Of a stretch of DNA of 64,000 nt, positions 1-8,948 are shown piece after piece. The notes beneath the pieces were generated by a model, which was not told the origin of the DNA, made no database searches, and was given only the letters and a program-made list of their open reading frames with translations. This DNA is from an uncultured Flavobacteriales bacterium (GTDB taxonomy: Bacteria > Bacteroidota > Bacteroidia > Flavobacteriales_D > Parvicellaceae): contig CAJWDP010000004.1 in NCBI GenBank assembly GCA_913030835.1, forward strand, positions 1 through 64,000, written 5' to 3'. Each line of letters begins with the position of its first letter. The stretch's first letter is position 1. Both the position numbers and the translations under genes were made by a program.

Positions 1-3000
1 TGATCTATGAATTTACTAAGGTCGTGCTCCGAAAGATAGTGCAGCACGTCATTAAAAAAGATCTTATCGTATTGGGAATAGTCTACATCCTTAACATTTC
101 CTGAATAAAAATTTAGTCGATCTGTTTTTTCTGTATTGTTCGACGCATATGCGATCTTGGTTTGGTCCATATCCATCGCATCAATTCTTAAAGAAGGAAA
201 TTTGTAATGGAGGAAAAAAGAAAAATAACCATATCCGCAACCGGCATCAATCAGAGAGTCAGTCGGGAGAATAAATCTACTGTATTGGTCAAAATGTGCT
301 TTTTCAAATGACCATTTCACTTTGAAATAGGATTCGACCATCGGCCCTCTGTAATTGTAGTTGGACTTGATACGCTGATAAAAATACGATGCGTTTTCCA
401 ATTGCTCAGAGAGCTTCTTTTGCTCTGCCTTAAAGTGTTTGCTGATCATCTTGGTTCTTTCCTGGTAACTGCTCCCAAAAGTAGGGTCCTCAGGTTGAAT
501 GGGTGGAAGTATTTTGATGGTCAGCCTGCCATTTTTGAGCACGTAATCGTGTTTGGCCATGGTAAAGTGAAATCCATGCAATAGCACAGGAGTGATCGGT
601 AAACTAAGCTCTTGAGCCAACCAAAAAGCACCCTTATGGAACCTTTTTGTTTTTCCATCATTTGATCGGGTACCCTCAGGAAATATCGCTAACGAATAGC
701 CTTCGTCGGTCATTTGTTTGATCGATTCGATATTTAGTTCGCTGCCTTTAGTCGTAGTTACATATCCTGCGTAACGAACGGCCCAGCCAAAAACGAAAGA
801 GTTATAGACCCATTTATTTGTCAATAGTTTGATTTTTGGGTTTAGCATCACAATGGCTAGGATGTCAACAAAAGACTGATGGTTTGCGATGATAATTGAA
901 GGTGGTTTATTCCTAAGATTCTCTTTTCCAATGATGGTCTTTTTGACGTTTATCATTACATAGACCAACGAACGGGCAAAGTAGGAGATGATCCAATTGT
1001 ACCAGGCAACTTTCCGTTGTTTTTTGAATGGAAGGAGAATTAGAATTCCTAAAAGAGCGAGAAGCAAAACACAACCTATCAAGAAATAAGAGAATGCAAA
1101 AATTGAACAGCAAATACTGAACAAAGTAAGTGGAGGTTTATTTCTTTTCGTACGACGAGATAGTAAGGTTTCGAATAACCAAGGCTGAAGGACGAACGAA
1201 GTGACCAGAATAATGACCATCCCTAAAACCGCCATTGGAGCAATTGAATTTAAGGCAGGGTGTTCTGCAAAAAATAATGCTCCGCAACCTATGATTGTGG
1301 AAATCGCAGATAAGAAAATAGCACTTTTAAAAGCGGGCAGCTCTTTTCTGCCTTCCCTAAATTCCTGAAGATGGCCATCGGTAATGAAGATGGCAAAGTC
1401 GTCTCCCAGACCGAAAACAAAAGTGCAAACAACAATATTCACAAAGTTGAATTCGATTCCGAAAATTTGTGCGAAACCTAAGATCCAGATCCAGCTGATT
1501 GCCATAGGAAGAAATGTGATCAGCATGAGTTCGATCCTTCCATAAGCCATCAAAAGAGCAAGTGCTACAATAAAGATGGAAACGAATAGAATGTAATTGA
1601 AGTCGGATTCAAGCACAGTAACAAGATCAATAGCGAGGTCTCTTCGACTGATCACCTGAACATTTTCCATTTGCGATAAAGGAGCTACATACTGATCATA
1701 TTTGTCCAGTGGATATTCGATAAGACTAGCGATTTGATAGTTGCTGTCAGTGTTAAAGGAGAAGTCAACGGGAAAAAGATTGGCCAATGTGTCAATTGAT
1801 CTGTAGTCGGGATCTGCAACGGTCATTTCTTTGAATGCCTGGAATGCATTCTCGCGAAAACCAGATTCGACAGATAAACTGTCGAAGACACTAAATGCTT
1901 CTTTATTTGACTTCCAGAAGTTCTTCCATTTACTGAAGGACTCACCGACCTTTTTGTCTGAGGGGGTCAATATGGAGGTAGAAACATATCTAAAGCTCGT
2001 GTCTATGCTGTGCAAGGAGTCCAGGTAATAGCGAACCAGCTCATTGTTCTCTCTTGCTTCCTCTTCACTTTGGCCCGAGGCAAATGCAAAAACCGAGTGA
2101 TGTTTTCTTGAATCTATGCCAATCACTTGAGCTTCATTATCTCTCAGCTCTCGCGGAAAATAATTGATGGAATTCAGATCACTGTTGAAAGAAATTTGAT
2201 TCGCGAAATAACCCATCACAATAGTTGTGAGTACAATGCCAATGGTTGAGTAGCGCCTCACTTTGTTGTTTAATGGTGGAACTTTCCAATCAAACGATTT
2301 AACCTGCTTTTTGTATTTGATTCGAAATACCTGAATAAAAGTTGGGAGCATGAACAGCGTGAAGAAAGCGGCTCCCATAATTGCAAACGAAGCGAAGAGG
2401 CCGAAGTCCTGCATGGCTTTGGATTTTGTGAAGAACAAGGCTCCAAAAGCGAACATAGTAGTTAACGCACCCAGAACAAGCGGATTACTGATCGACCGGA
2501 CGGTTTTTTCCAAAGAGTTCGAAGATCTGTAATGGGTATAAAAGTGAAAATTGAAGTCCAGAATGATGCCAATAACCACGGCGCCCATACCCACTGAAAT
2601 TGCGGAAATAGGTCGGTCCAGGTAAACAAAACATGCCAGTGCTAATGAAAACGCGAATACCACGGGTAGACCGAACAATAATAGAACGGACAACTTTCGG
2701 TAGAAGTAAAGCAAGATGATCAGAATAAGGACGCCTGCGATACCTATAGTTAGATGAGTATCTGATCGAATTTGTTCAGCATTAGCAAGAGGAATTTGGT
2801 AATAACCGAAATAAACGGGTCGATGTTTGCTCGGACTACTATCCAAAATTTGGTTGATAAATGAATTGAATTTCCGACCTTTTTCAATGTCATTTGCAGA
2901 GAAATTCAAGTGGTACAACTTAATACCTCCATTGTCCATTTTGCCAAAGGAGCGGCCAAAACTACTTCCCGCAAGTTCCGAAAGTATATTTTTAGTGCTG

Positions 3001-3518
3001 CTCTGAAGCGTATTAAAAGGGTCTCTGCATAAAAAGGATGAAGCCATTATGGACTCAGGAGAGTAAAGCCGGTTGATCAAATCTTCAATTGCCTGAGAAC
3101 TACCTTGCGGACTTAATCTAGATCGAATTGAGTCGTAATCTTCTGGTAATAAAAATAGTGGTGTGTTTGATAATAGTGGCTCGAGAGCTGATGTCATATC
3201 CGGTTCTAAGCGAACCGTTGTATCCAAAAACTCACTCACTGAAAGGCACGAATCAACAAAAAGTTCCGCCAAAACGACCTCTTCAGGCGTTCCGGAAAAT
3301 TTTACGCCCAACAATTGATCTGATTTTTGTCTTTCCGATATTTTTTTAAGTAGTTCGAGTTTAATACTTTCGGGGAGTGAAGAGACCATATTCTCTTCGA
3401 ATTTGAGTTGAGTCCTGGCTGAAAAGAGTAAGAACGCTATCAATACAATGAAAACAACAAGAAATACCAATGGAAATTTCTTTGTTATTCTGAGCCATTG
3501 TAGAGTGATCGGTTTCAT
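1..3518 (-). CDS. Trifunctional MMPL exporter / lysophospholipid-type acyltransferase / SAM methyltransferase (partial)
   Basis: The frame is open from an ATG at 3518 to the left edge, so at least 1172 residues are visible and the C-terminus is missing. Residues 1-780 form an RND/MMPL exporter: one N-terminal membrane segment (about 8-27), a periplasmic loop, then two blocks of membrane segments, the second containing FGLGDDFAIF near 704. A PlsC-type acyltransferase follows, with NHQSFVD (HX4D) near 880 and FPEGTRS near 943. A class I methyltransferase comes last, with DAGCGYGYFSF near 1088. This three-part fusion is a known family next to flexirubin/aryl-polyene clusters. It probably exports, acylates and methylates the pigment or its precursor; that role is inferred. 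It is divergent from the operon, only 41 bases from the lyase ATG, with AGGTAA before the start. Confidence 0.9.
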   Translation of the reverse strand, partial: MKPITLQWLRITKKFPLVFLVVFIVLIAFLLFSARTQLKFEENMVSSLPESIKLELLKKISERQKSDQLLGVKFSGTPEEVVLAELFVDSCLSVSEFLDTTVRLEPDMTSALEPLLSNTPLFLLPEDYDSIRSRLSPQGSSQAIEDLINRLYSPESIMASSFLCRDPFNTLQSSTKNILSELAGSSFGRSFGKMDNGGIKLYHLNFSANDIEKGRKFNSFINQILDSSPSKHRPVYFGYYQIPLANAEQIRSDTHLTIGIAGVLILIILLYFYRKLSVLLLFGLPVVFAFSLALACFVYLDRPISAISVGMGAVVIGIILDFNFHFYTHYRSSNSLEKTVRSISNPLVLGALTTMFAFGALFFTKSKAMQDFGLFASFAIMGAAFFTLFMLPTFIQVFRIKYKKQVKSFDWKVPPLNNKVRRYSTIGIVLTTIVMGYFANQISFNSDLNSINYFPRELRDNEAQVIGIDSRKHHSVFAFASGQSEEEARENNELVRYYLDSLHSIDTSFRYVSTSILTPSDKKVGESFSKWKNFWKSNKEAFSVFDSLSVESGFRENAFQAFKEMTVADPDYRSIDTLANLFPVDFSFNTDSNYQIASLIEYPLDKYDQYVAPLSQMENVQVISRRDLAIDLVTVLESDFNYILFVSIFIVALALLMAYGRIELMLITFLPMAISWIWILGFAQIFGIEFNFVNIVVCTFVFGLGDDFAIFITDGHLQEFREGRKELPAFKSAIFLSAISTIIGCGALFFAEHPALNSIAPMAVLGMVIILVTSFVLQPWLFETLLSRRTKRNKPPLTLFSICCSIFAFSYFLIGCVLLLALLGILILLPFKKQRKVAWYNWIISYFARSLVYVMINVKKTIIGKENLRNKPPSIIIANHQSFVDILAIVMLNPKIKLLTNKWVYNSFVFGWAVRYAGYVTTTKGSELNIESIKQMTDEGYSLAIFPEGTRSNDGKTKRFHKGAFWLAQELSLPITPVLLHGFHFTMAKHDYVLKNGRLTIKILPPIQPEDPTFGSSYQERTKMISKHFKAEQKKLSEQLENASYFYQRIKSNYNYRGPMVESYFKVKWSFEKAHFDQYSRFILPTDSLIDAGCGYGYFSFFLHYKFPSLRIDAMDMDQTKIAYASNNTEKTDRLNFYSGNVKDVDYSQYDKIFFNDVLHYLSEHDLSKFID

Positions 3519-3541
3519 TTAATTTACCTGCGACTAAAGGC

Positions 3542-3549
3542 CAAAGTTA
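3542..3549 (-). promoter_or_regulatory. Bacteroidota -7 box for the trifunctional exporter gene
   Basis: The minus strand reads TAACTTTG, an exact match to TAnnTTTG, 23 bases before the exporter ATG. I see no TTG -33 element at the usual spacing. The same 41-base gap must also drive the plus-strand pigment operon, so the two promoters would overlap. Confidence 0.35.
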
Positions 3550-3559
3550 ATTTTTGTTG

Positions 3560-5089
3560 ATGATTGGTAGTTTTAAATTAAAGGAATTTCAAAACATTGT
3601 GCTGAGTGAGGGTTCGGTTAATTTGCCGGATCAGGTAATGGAGACTGTACAAAGGGCAAATGAATTTCTAAGGAAGTTTTCAAAGGATAAGGTTATTTAT
3701 GGTATCAATACAGGATTTGGGCCTATGGCTCAATACCGCATCAATGAATCTGATCAGGTCCAGTTGCAATACAATCTCGTAAGGAGTCATGCGCAGGGCA
3801 TGGGGAACTTCCTCAATGAGCATCAAATCAGAGCTGTATTACTAAGTCGACTAAACACGTTGAGTCTTGGTAAGTCAGGGGTAAATCCTGAGGTAATCAA
3901 GCAGATACAAACATTTTTGAACTGTAAAATTCACCCGGCAATTCAAGAGCATGGTGGAGTTGGCGCTAGTGGAGATCTCGTTCAGCTGGCGCAGCTTGCC
4001 CAGGCACTCATTGGTGAGGGTAAAGTGATTTTTGAAGGTGAAATCAGAGCCACCAAGGAAGTGTTGAATGAGCAGAATATATCACCATTACAACTTACGT
4101 TGAGAGATGGGCTAGCTTTGATCAATGGCACCTCTTCGATGACGGGAATTGCTGCCTTAAATGCCTATTATGCAAGAAGACTTGTCGAATGGTCCGTTTT
4201 AACATCAAGCGTACTTAATGAACTGGTTGAAGCATTCGATGATGCATTTTCCAATGAACTCAATGGTGCTAAAAGACATTCCGGTCAGTTTAAAATTGCC
4301 AGTTCAATGCAGGAGGTGCTTCGAACGTCGACTAGAATAAAGGACAGACACAGTCATCCATTCTTAAATTCAATTCCTGAAGAAGAGAAGTTTAATAGAA
4401 AAGTTCAGGAATACTATTCGCTACGTTGTATACCCCAAATAATTGGGCCTGTGCTGGACACACTAATTCATTGTGAAACCATTATCGAGCAAGAAATAAA
4501 CTCTGTAAATGACAATCCAATAGTGGATCTGGAAAAGGAGTCGGTTTATCATGGAGGGAATTTCCATGGGGATTACGTTTCGCTTGAAATGGACAAGCTT
4601 AAAATAGCCGTGATCCGATTATCCATGTTAATTGATCGTCAGTTTAACTTTTTGTTGAATCATCGATTGAATAAGACATTCCCCCCGTTTCTTAATGATA
4701 AGAAGCTTGGGCTAAACTTTGGATTTCAAGGTGCGCAGTATGCTGTTACATCAACTACAGCTGAAAATCAAACATTGGGTTACCCTATGTATTTGCACAG
4801 TATCCCTTGCAACAATGATAACCAGGACATTGTAAGCATGGGTTCTAATTCTGCTCTAATTACAGCAAAAGTTATTGATAATACCTATGAAGTACTATCA
4901 CTGTATATACAAGCCATTTCTCATGCAATGGATCTGGTAAATGAGGAGGATTCGTTTTCGGAGAAGGGAAAGTCGATTCACAACACAATCAAAGAGCTAA
5001 ATGGTAGTTTCGATTCTGATTTACCGATTAATGAAAAAGGAGCAACCTTAATTGATTATCTTAAAAACAACCAACCTATAGAGATATGA
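3560..5089 (+). CDS. Tyrosine (aromatic amino acid) ammonia-lyase of the pigment cluster
   Basis: MIO-dependent lyase that deaminates tyrosine to 4-coumarate, the likely aromatic starter of the polyene. Counting from the ATG at 3560, the catalytic Tyr lies in YGINTGFG (47-54) and the Ala-Ser-Gly triad that cyclises to MIO lies in GGVGASGDL (136-138). NLVRSH sits in the substrate-selectivity loop. These motifs and the overall sequence closely resemble the tyrosine ammonia-lyase of Flavobacterium johnsoniae as I know it, and differ from housekeeping histidine lyases. In-frame TTG codons lie at 3554 and 3557, but the ATG at 3560 is the natural start. It is the first gene of the operon and overlaps the reductase by ATGA. 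Histidine as substrate cannot be fully excluded by reading alone. Confidence 0.88.
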   Translation: MIGSFKLKEFQNIVLSEGSVNLPDQVMETVQRANEFLRKFSKDKVIYGINTGFGPMAQYRINESDQVQLQYNLVRSHAQGMGNFLNEHQIRAVLLSRLNTLSLGKSGVNPEVIKQIQTFLNCKIHPAIQEHGGVGASGDLVQLAQLAQALIGEGKVIFEGEIRATKEVLNEQNISPLQLTLRDGLALINGTSSMTGIAALNAYYARRLVEWSVLTSSVLNELVEAFDDAFSNELNGAKRHSGQFKIASSMQEVLRTSTRIKDRHSHPFLNSIPEEEKFNRKVQEYYSLRCIPQIIGPVLDTLIHCETIIEQEINSVNDNPIVDLEKESVYHGGNFHGDYVSLEMDKLKIAVIRLSMLIDRQFNFLLNHRLNKTFPPFLNDKKLGLNFGFQGAQYAVTSTTAENQTLGYPMYLHSIPCNNDNQDIVSMGSNSALITAKVIDNTYEVLSLYIQAISHAMDLVNEEDSFSEKGKSIHNTIKELNGSFDSDLPINEKGATLIDYLKNNQPIEI

Positions 5090-5817
5090 AGTTCGCTTTG
5101 ATAACAGGTGCGTCAAGAGGCATAGGAGCAGGAATAGCAGCTCGAATTTCCAAGGATTACGGGTATAAAATTCTCGTCAATTTCCATTCTAACGAAAAAG
5201 CAGCAAAAGATACGCTGAAGGAGATTGAGGAAAGTGGAGGGGCAGGAGAGTTACTCAAGTTCAATGTAGCTGATAAGTGGGATGTGGATCGAGCAATTGA
5301 AGGGTTTTACAAAGACAATCCGGATGCCGTTATAGAAGTGCTTGTGAATAATGCAGGTATAACGAAAGACAATTTGTTTGTTTTTATGGAGCAGTCGGAC
5401 TGGAGCCAGGTTTTGGATGTTTCGCTCAATGGATTTTACAATGTAACATCGGCGATTTTGAAAAAAATGGTCCGGAAAAGGTATGGGCGTATTGTAAACG
5501 TTGTATCTGTTTCGGGAGTTAAAGGAGTTCCTGGGCAGGCCAATTATTCTGCAGCAAAAGGAGGAGTGATTGGTGCAACCCGATCGATTGCTCAGGAGGT
5601 CGCCAAAAGAAACATTACTGTAAATGCTGTTGCTCCCGGCTTTATTGATACGGAAATGACAAGTGAATTACCAAAAGAGGAGCTGGTGAAGTTGATTCCG
5701 GTCAATCGATTTGGAACGGTAGAGGAGGTAGCTCATGCTGTTAGCTTTTTAGTTTCCAAAGAAGCAGGATATATAACGGGAGAAGTACTAAATATCAACG
5801 GTGGAATCCATTCATGA
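5086..5817 (+). CDS. 3-oxoacyl-ACP reductase (FabG-like SDR)
   Basis: NADPH-dependent ketoreductase of 243 residues, the usual FabG length. TGASRGIG (7-14) is the dinucleotide-binding motif and NNAG (88-91) the structural motif. Ser141, Tyr154 and Lys158 have the classic catalytic spacing, and APGFIDTEM follows. In this operon it should reduce the 3-keto intermediate after each ketosynthase cycle, before dehydration to the conjugated double bond. Start and stop overlap the neighbours by ATGA on both sides, so translation is probably coupled. It is a cluster-dedicated copy rather than the primary fatty acid FabG, judging only from its position. Confidence 0.9.
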   Translation: MKFALITGASRGIGAGIAARISKDYGYKILVNFHSNEKAAKDTLKEIEESGGAGELLKFNVADKWDVDRAIEGFYKDNPDAVIEVLVNNAGITKDNLFVFMEQSDWSQVLDVSLNGFYNVTSAILKKMVRKRYGRIVNVVSVSGVKGVPGQANYSAAKGGVIGATRSIAQEVAKRNITVNAVAPGFIDTEMTSELPKEELVKLIPVNRFGTVEEVAHAVSFLVSKEAGYITGEVLNINGGIHS

Positions 5818-7034
5818 TGAGGAGGGTAGTTATAACTGGTATGGGAATTTATTCTTGTTTGGGGACAAGCAAAGATGAGGTTCGTGATTCGCTTTTTGCT
5901 GGGAAAAGCGGAATTATATTTGACGCTCAGCGCAAAGATATTGGCTTCCGATCCGCTTTGACCGGAATGGTGGAAGAACCCAATCTTAAAGGGTTGTTAG
6001 ACAGGAGGCAGAGAAAGAGTATGGCGCAACAATGCAACTATGCTTTTGTGTCTGCGAACGAAGCTCTTGAACAGGCCAAAATAGACGCGGATTTCCTGGC
6101 TAAAAATGAGATGGGAATTATTTTTGGTAATGATAGTTCATCTAAAGCGGTAATTGACAGTGTGGATGGAGTGAGGGCAAAAGGGGATACCACCTTGTTA
6201 GGCTCAGGTTCCATTTTTCAAGCCATGAATTGTACAGTCACAATGAACCTGTCGACTATTTTCAAATTGAAGGGAATAAACATGACGTTGAGTGCAGCTT
6301 GTGCATCCGGTTCTCATTCAGTTGGTATGGGATATGTGCTCATTAAGAATGGCTATCAGGACATGGTCATGTGCGGAGGCGCTCAGGAGGTCAATCCAAA
6401 CGCGATGGCCAGTTTTGACGGCATCAGCGCATTTTCTACAAATGAATCAAATCCGACTAAGGCATGCAGACCTTTTGATAGAGATAGGGATGGCTTGGTT
6501 CCCGGAGGAGGTGCAGCAACCTTGATACTAGAGTCACTAGAATCAGCCAAAAGTAGGGGCGCAGACATCATTGCTGAGGTAATAGGCTATGGCTTTTCTT
6601 CGAATGGTGAACACATTTCAAATCCCAATTTGGATGGGCAGGTGAGATCTTTGGAAATGGCTCTAAAGCAAGCGAATATTTCTCCAGAGGACATAGACTA
6701 CGTAAACGCTCATGCAACCTCGACACCAGTAGGCGATGGTTTTGAAGCACAGGCAATATATAAGGTGTTCGGGAGTAATACGCCGGTATCTTCTACGAAG
6801 TCAATGACAGGTCATGAGTGCTGGATGGCAGGGGCAAGTGAATTGGTTTACTCTTTGCTCATGATGAAGAATGGCTTTATTGCTCCAAATATCAATTTTG
6901 AAAATCCCGATGAATATTCGGAGAAAATAAATATTTTTGCCCAAACGGAACAGAGAACTTTGCGGACCGTCCTTTCCAATTCGTTTGGATTCGGGGGAAC
7001 AAATTCGTCAGTAATTTTAAGAGCATATGACTAG
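5814..7034 (+). CDS. Beta-ketoacyl-ACP synthase, FabF-like, complete triad
   Basis: Condensing enzyme of 406 residues with an intact Cys-His-His triad: Cys163 in AACASGS, His300 in NAHATST and His334 in KSMTGHE. The C-terminal SFGFGGTN loop is present. It is one of three complete ketosynthases in the operon and the one closest in length to FabF. It probably elongates the aryl-polyenoyl-ACP chain with malonyl units. Tandem ATG codons at 5814 and 5817 are possible starts; the first overlaps the reductase stop. The gene ends eight bases inside the ACP gene. Confidence 0.9.
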   Translation: MMRRVVITGMGIYSCLGTSKDEVRDSLFAGKSGIIFDAQRKDIGFRSALTGMVEEPNLKGLLDRRQRKSMAQQCNYAFVSANEALEQAKIDADFLAKNEMGIIFGNDSSSKAVIDSVDGVRAKGDTTLLGSGSIFQAMNCTVTMNLSTIFKLKGINMTLSAACASGSHSVGMGYVLIKNGYQDMVMCGGAQEVNPNAMASFDGISAFSTNESNPTKACRPFDRDRDGLVPGGGAATLILESLESAKSRGADIIAEVIGYGFSSNGEHISNPNLDGQVRSLEMALKQANISPEDIDYVNAHATSTPVGDGFEAQAIYKVFGSNTPVSSTKSMTGHECWMAGASELVYSLLMMKNGFIAPNINFENPDEYSEKINIFAQTEQRTLRTVLSNSFGFGGTNSSVILRAYD

Positions 7035-7269
7035 AGAAGATATCGTATCCAAGACTAAGGAGATCTTATCGGAGGAATTTGAGGTCGCTGAGGATTTAAT
7101 CGTTGATGATGCTGAGTTGCAAGCGACGTTGGAATTAGATAGCTTAGATTACGTCGATTTGGTTGTAATTATTGAAGAGAATTTCGGATTTAAGGTGGAG
7201 CAAGCAGATTTTACAGAAATTAAGACATTCTCCGATTTTTACGACTATGTCCAGACTAAGGTCAATTAA
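7027..7269 (+). CDS. Acyl carrier protein
   Basis: An 80-residue acidic four-helix carrier protein. Ser39 in ELDSLDYVDL is the phosphopantetheine attachment site. It holds the growing polyene for the ketosynthases, ketoreductase and dehydratases. The ATG lies eight bases inside the preceding ketosynthase gene. The following acyltransferase starts at the base after the stop codon. A second, unequal ACP lies at 10625, so two carriers may serve different steps, for example starter loading and elongation (inference). No phosphopantetheinyl transferase gene is visible in the window. Confidence 0.93.
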   Translation: MTREDIVSKTKEILSEEFEVAEDLIVDDAELQATLELDSLDYVDLVVIIEENFGFKVEQADFTEIKTFSDFYDYVQTKVN

Positions 7270-8148
7270 ATGAGCAAATGGACCGGTAAGAGTCGAGGCG
7301 GATTAATAGGTTATTCTTTTTTTGTATACACCCTAAAATGGTTTGGAGTAGGAACCGCGTATGCTTTACTAGAAATTGTATACCCATTTTATTTTTGGTT
7401 TGAGAAGGATAAGAAGGCCAATCTAATTAAGTTTTATCAGGCGGTAGGCCATGATACAGCGACTGCAAAAAAAATTGTTAGAAAGAACTTTAAAGTTTTA
7501 GGCCAGTGTCTCATTGATCGTGTTGCTTTTTTAATTGGCAAGGGGGATGAGTACACATTTTCATTGGATGGGGAAGAAAACTTGCTCGAAATAACCTCAA
7601 TGGGTAAAGGTGGGTTGTTGCTGAGTGCTCATCTGGGAAATTGGGAAATTGCTGGTAATTTGCTAAAAAAAAAGGGCATAAGCAGTAACATAAATGTCTT
7701 GATGTTAGATGCCGAACACAAGAAGATCAAGGACTTTTTAGTCAAACAAACCAATGGGCAGCTATTTAACATTATACCCATAACAGATGATTTTTCTTAT
7801 CTGGTTAATTTGAAAGAAGCGGTAACGAAAAATGAAATGATCTGCTTGCATGGAGATCGTTTTCTCGATGGATCTAAAACGGTTGAAAAAAGTTTCTTTG
7901 GTAAGAGAACCATTTTCCCAACCGGTCCTTTTGAATTAGGCGTAAGACTTAACATACCCGTTTGTATTGTTTACGCAATAAAAACATCAAAACGTCATTA
8001 CGCACTTCAGGCGTCCAAATTAATTGAAAATTCATCCGGTCAAGAGATAAGTGATTTGTATATTTCCAAACTTGAATCGTTAGTTCGACAACATCCCGAG
8101 CAATGGTTTAATTATTATGACTACTTCGAAAAAGATACCGGCAGTTGA
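7270..8148 (+). CDS. Lysophospholipid acyltransferase-family protein (LpxL/HtrB-like)
   Basis: Membrane-associated acyltransferase of 292 residues with one hydrophobic N-terminal segment. SAHLGNWE supplies the HX4E motif (His121, Glu126) typical of the LpxL/LpxM class, and GDRFLDGSK lies near 195. Relatives move an acyl chain from ACP to a lipid acceptor. Here the plausible donor is the polyene-ACP and the acceptor a membrane lipid or resorcinol; both are inference. It starts directly after the ACP stop and overlaps the next gene by 32 bases. Confidence 0.85.
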   Translation: MSKWTGKSRGGLIGYSFFVYTLKWFGVGTAYALLEIVYPFYFWFEKDKKANLIKFYQAVGHDTATAKKIVRKNFKVLGQCLIDRVAFLIGKGDEYTFSLDGEENLLEITSMGKGGLLLSAHLGNWEIAGNLLKKKGISSNINVLMLDAEHKKIKDFLVKQTNGQLFNIIPITDDFSYLVNLKEAVTKNEMICLHGDRFLDGSKTVEKSFFGKRTIFPTGPFELGVRLNIPVCIVYAIKTSKRHYALQASKLIENSSGQEISDLYISKLESLVRQHPEQWFNYYDYFEKDTGS

Positions 8149-8536
8149 TTTGATTCCACAGAAGGAACCATTTGTTTTTGTGGATCACGTGTTTGATTTC
8201 ACAGATAAGATGTTCAAATCAACTTTTGAAGTTCCCGAAAATCATGTATTCGTCGAAGATGGTGAACTTTTAAAGGCAGGGTTTGTGGAAGTAGTTGCGC
8301 AGTCTTTGGCCGCAGGGCTTACATTTTTCAATAAGGACGAATCGCCAAAAATTGGATTTATTGGAGAAGTGAAGGGGTTTAAAATCAATGGAAAAGCCAA
8401 AGTGAAAGATGTGTTGGATGTCGCGGTAGAAGTTCAGAACGAAGTGTTCAATGTGCTCATAATTTCAGGGAAAATTTCAATTCAGGGGAACCTTATTGCG
8501 GAAGGCTTACTTAAATTAGTTATACAAGATCAATAA
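8117..8536 (+). CDS. Hotdog 3-hydroxyacyl-ACP dehydratase, ApeP-like
   Basis: A 139-residue hotdog protein whose N-terminus (LIPQKEPFVFVDHV) follows the FabZ pattern. The second catalytic position is kept as Glu58 in GFVEVVAQ. The GHFP histidine loop of FabZ is missing and replaced by NHVFVEDGE, leaving only an offset His43. The layout is like the ApeP partner of aryl-polyene clusters. It may pair with the other hotdog protein at 14324, which has the opposite defect. The ATG lies 32 bases inside the acyltransferase gene, the longest overlap in the operon. No other in-frame start fits better. Confidence 0.8.
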   Translation: MTTSKKIPAVDLIPQKEPFVFVDHVFDFTDKMFKSTFEVPENHVFVEDGELLKAGFVEVVAQSLAAGLTFFNKDESPKIGFIGEVKGFKINGKAKVKDVLDVAVEVQNEVFNVLIISGKISIQGNLIAEGLLKLVIQDQ

Positions 8537-8948
8537 TTCATATACATTCAGACAGTTCACTAAATTCAGTGAGGCAGACCCAATGGGAGTAGTATGGCAC
8601 GGAACCTACCTGCGTTATTTTGAGGATGGACGGGAAGCATTTGGTCGTGAATACGGAATGGGTTACTTGGAATTTTTTGAAAACGGATTCTTCATCCCAA
8701 TCGTTAAGTCAGAAATTGAACACAAAGGAATGGTGCGGTATGGTGATGAGATTGAAATTACAACAACCATTCTCCCTAATGAAGCTGCGAAAATCATATT
8801 TGAATACCAGATATTTAACGTCACATTGAATACATTGGCTGCAACGGGAAGAACGACGCAAGTATTTATGGACGCGAAAACGAGAGAATTGCACTTGGTT
8901 GTTCCGCAATTTTTCAGTGAATGGCGGGATAAAATCTTTGCGGAGTGA
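8529..8948 (+). CDS. 4-hydroxybenzoyl-CoA-thioesterase-like hotdog protein with probable ATC start
   Basis: The first in-frame ATG, at 8583, falls in the middle of the conserved 4HBT motif. The codons just before it read KFSEADP and run on into MGVVWHG, so the catalytic Asp (8577-8579) would be lost. The frame is open upstream to a TAG at 8517, but contains no ATG, GTG or TTG. The best start is ATC at 8529, which gives 139 residues, the normal family length, and overlaps the upstream stop by eight bases. The enzyme probably hydrolyses or edits acyl thioesters in the polyene pathway, possibly releasing the finished chain. Alternatives are a +1 frameshift from the dehydratase, or a sequence error. 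Confidence 0.8.
   Translation: MNNSYTFRQFTKFSEADPMGVVWHGTYLRYFEDGREAFGREYGMGYLEFFENGFFIPIVKSEIEHKGMVRYGDEIEITTTILPNEAAKIIFEYQIFNVTLNTLAATGRTTQVFMDAKTRELHLVVPQFFSEWRDKIFAE

Noticed and set aside
402-3349. Several short plus-strand frames in the first 3.3 kb
   Set aside because: They lie inside the minus-strand exporter/acyltransferase/methyltransferase gene, whose motifs are continuous in one frame to the left edge.
8583-8948. Thioesterase starting at the ATG at 8583
   Set aside because: This start removes the catalytic Asp and half of the motif KFSEADPMGVVWHG.
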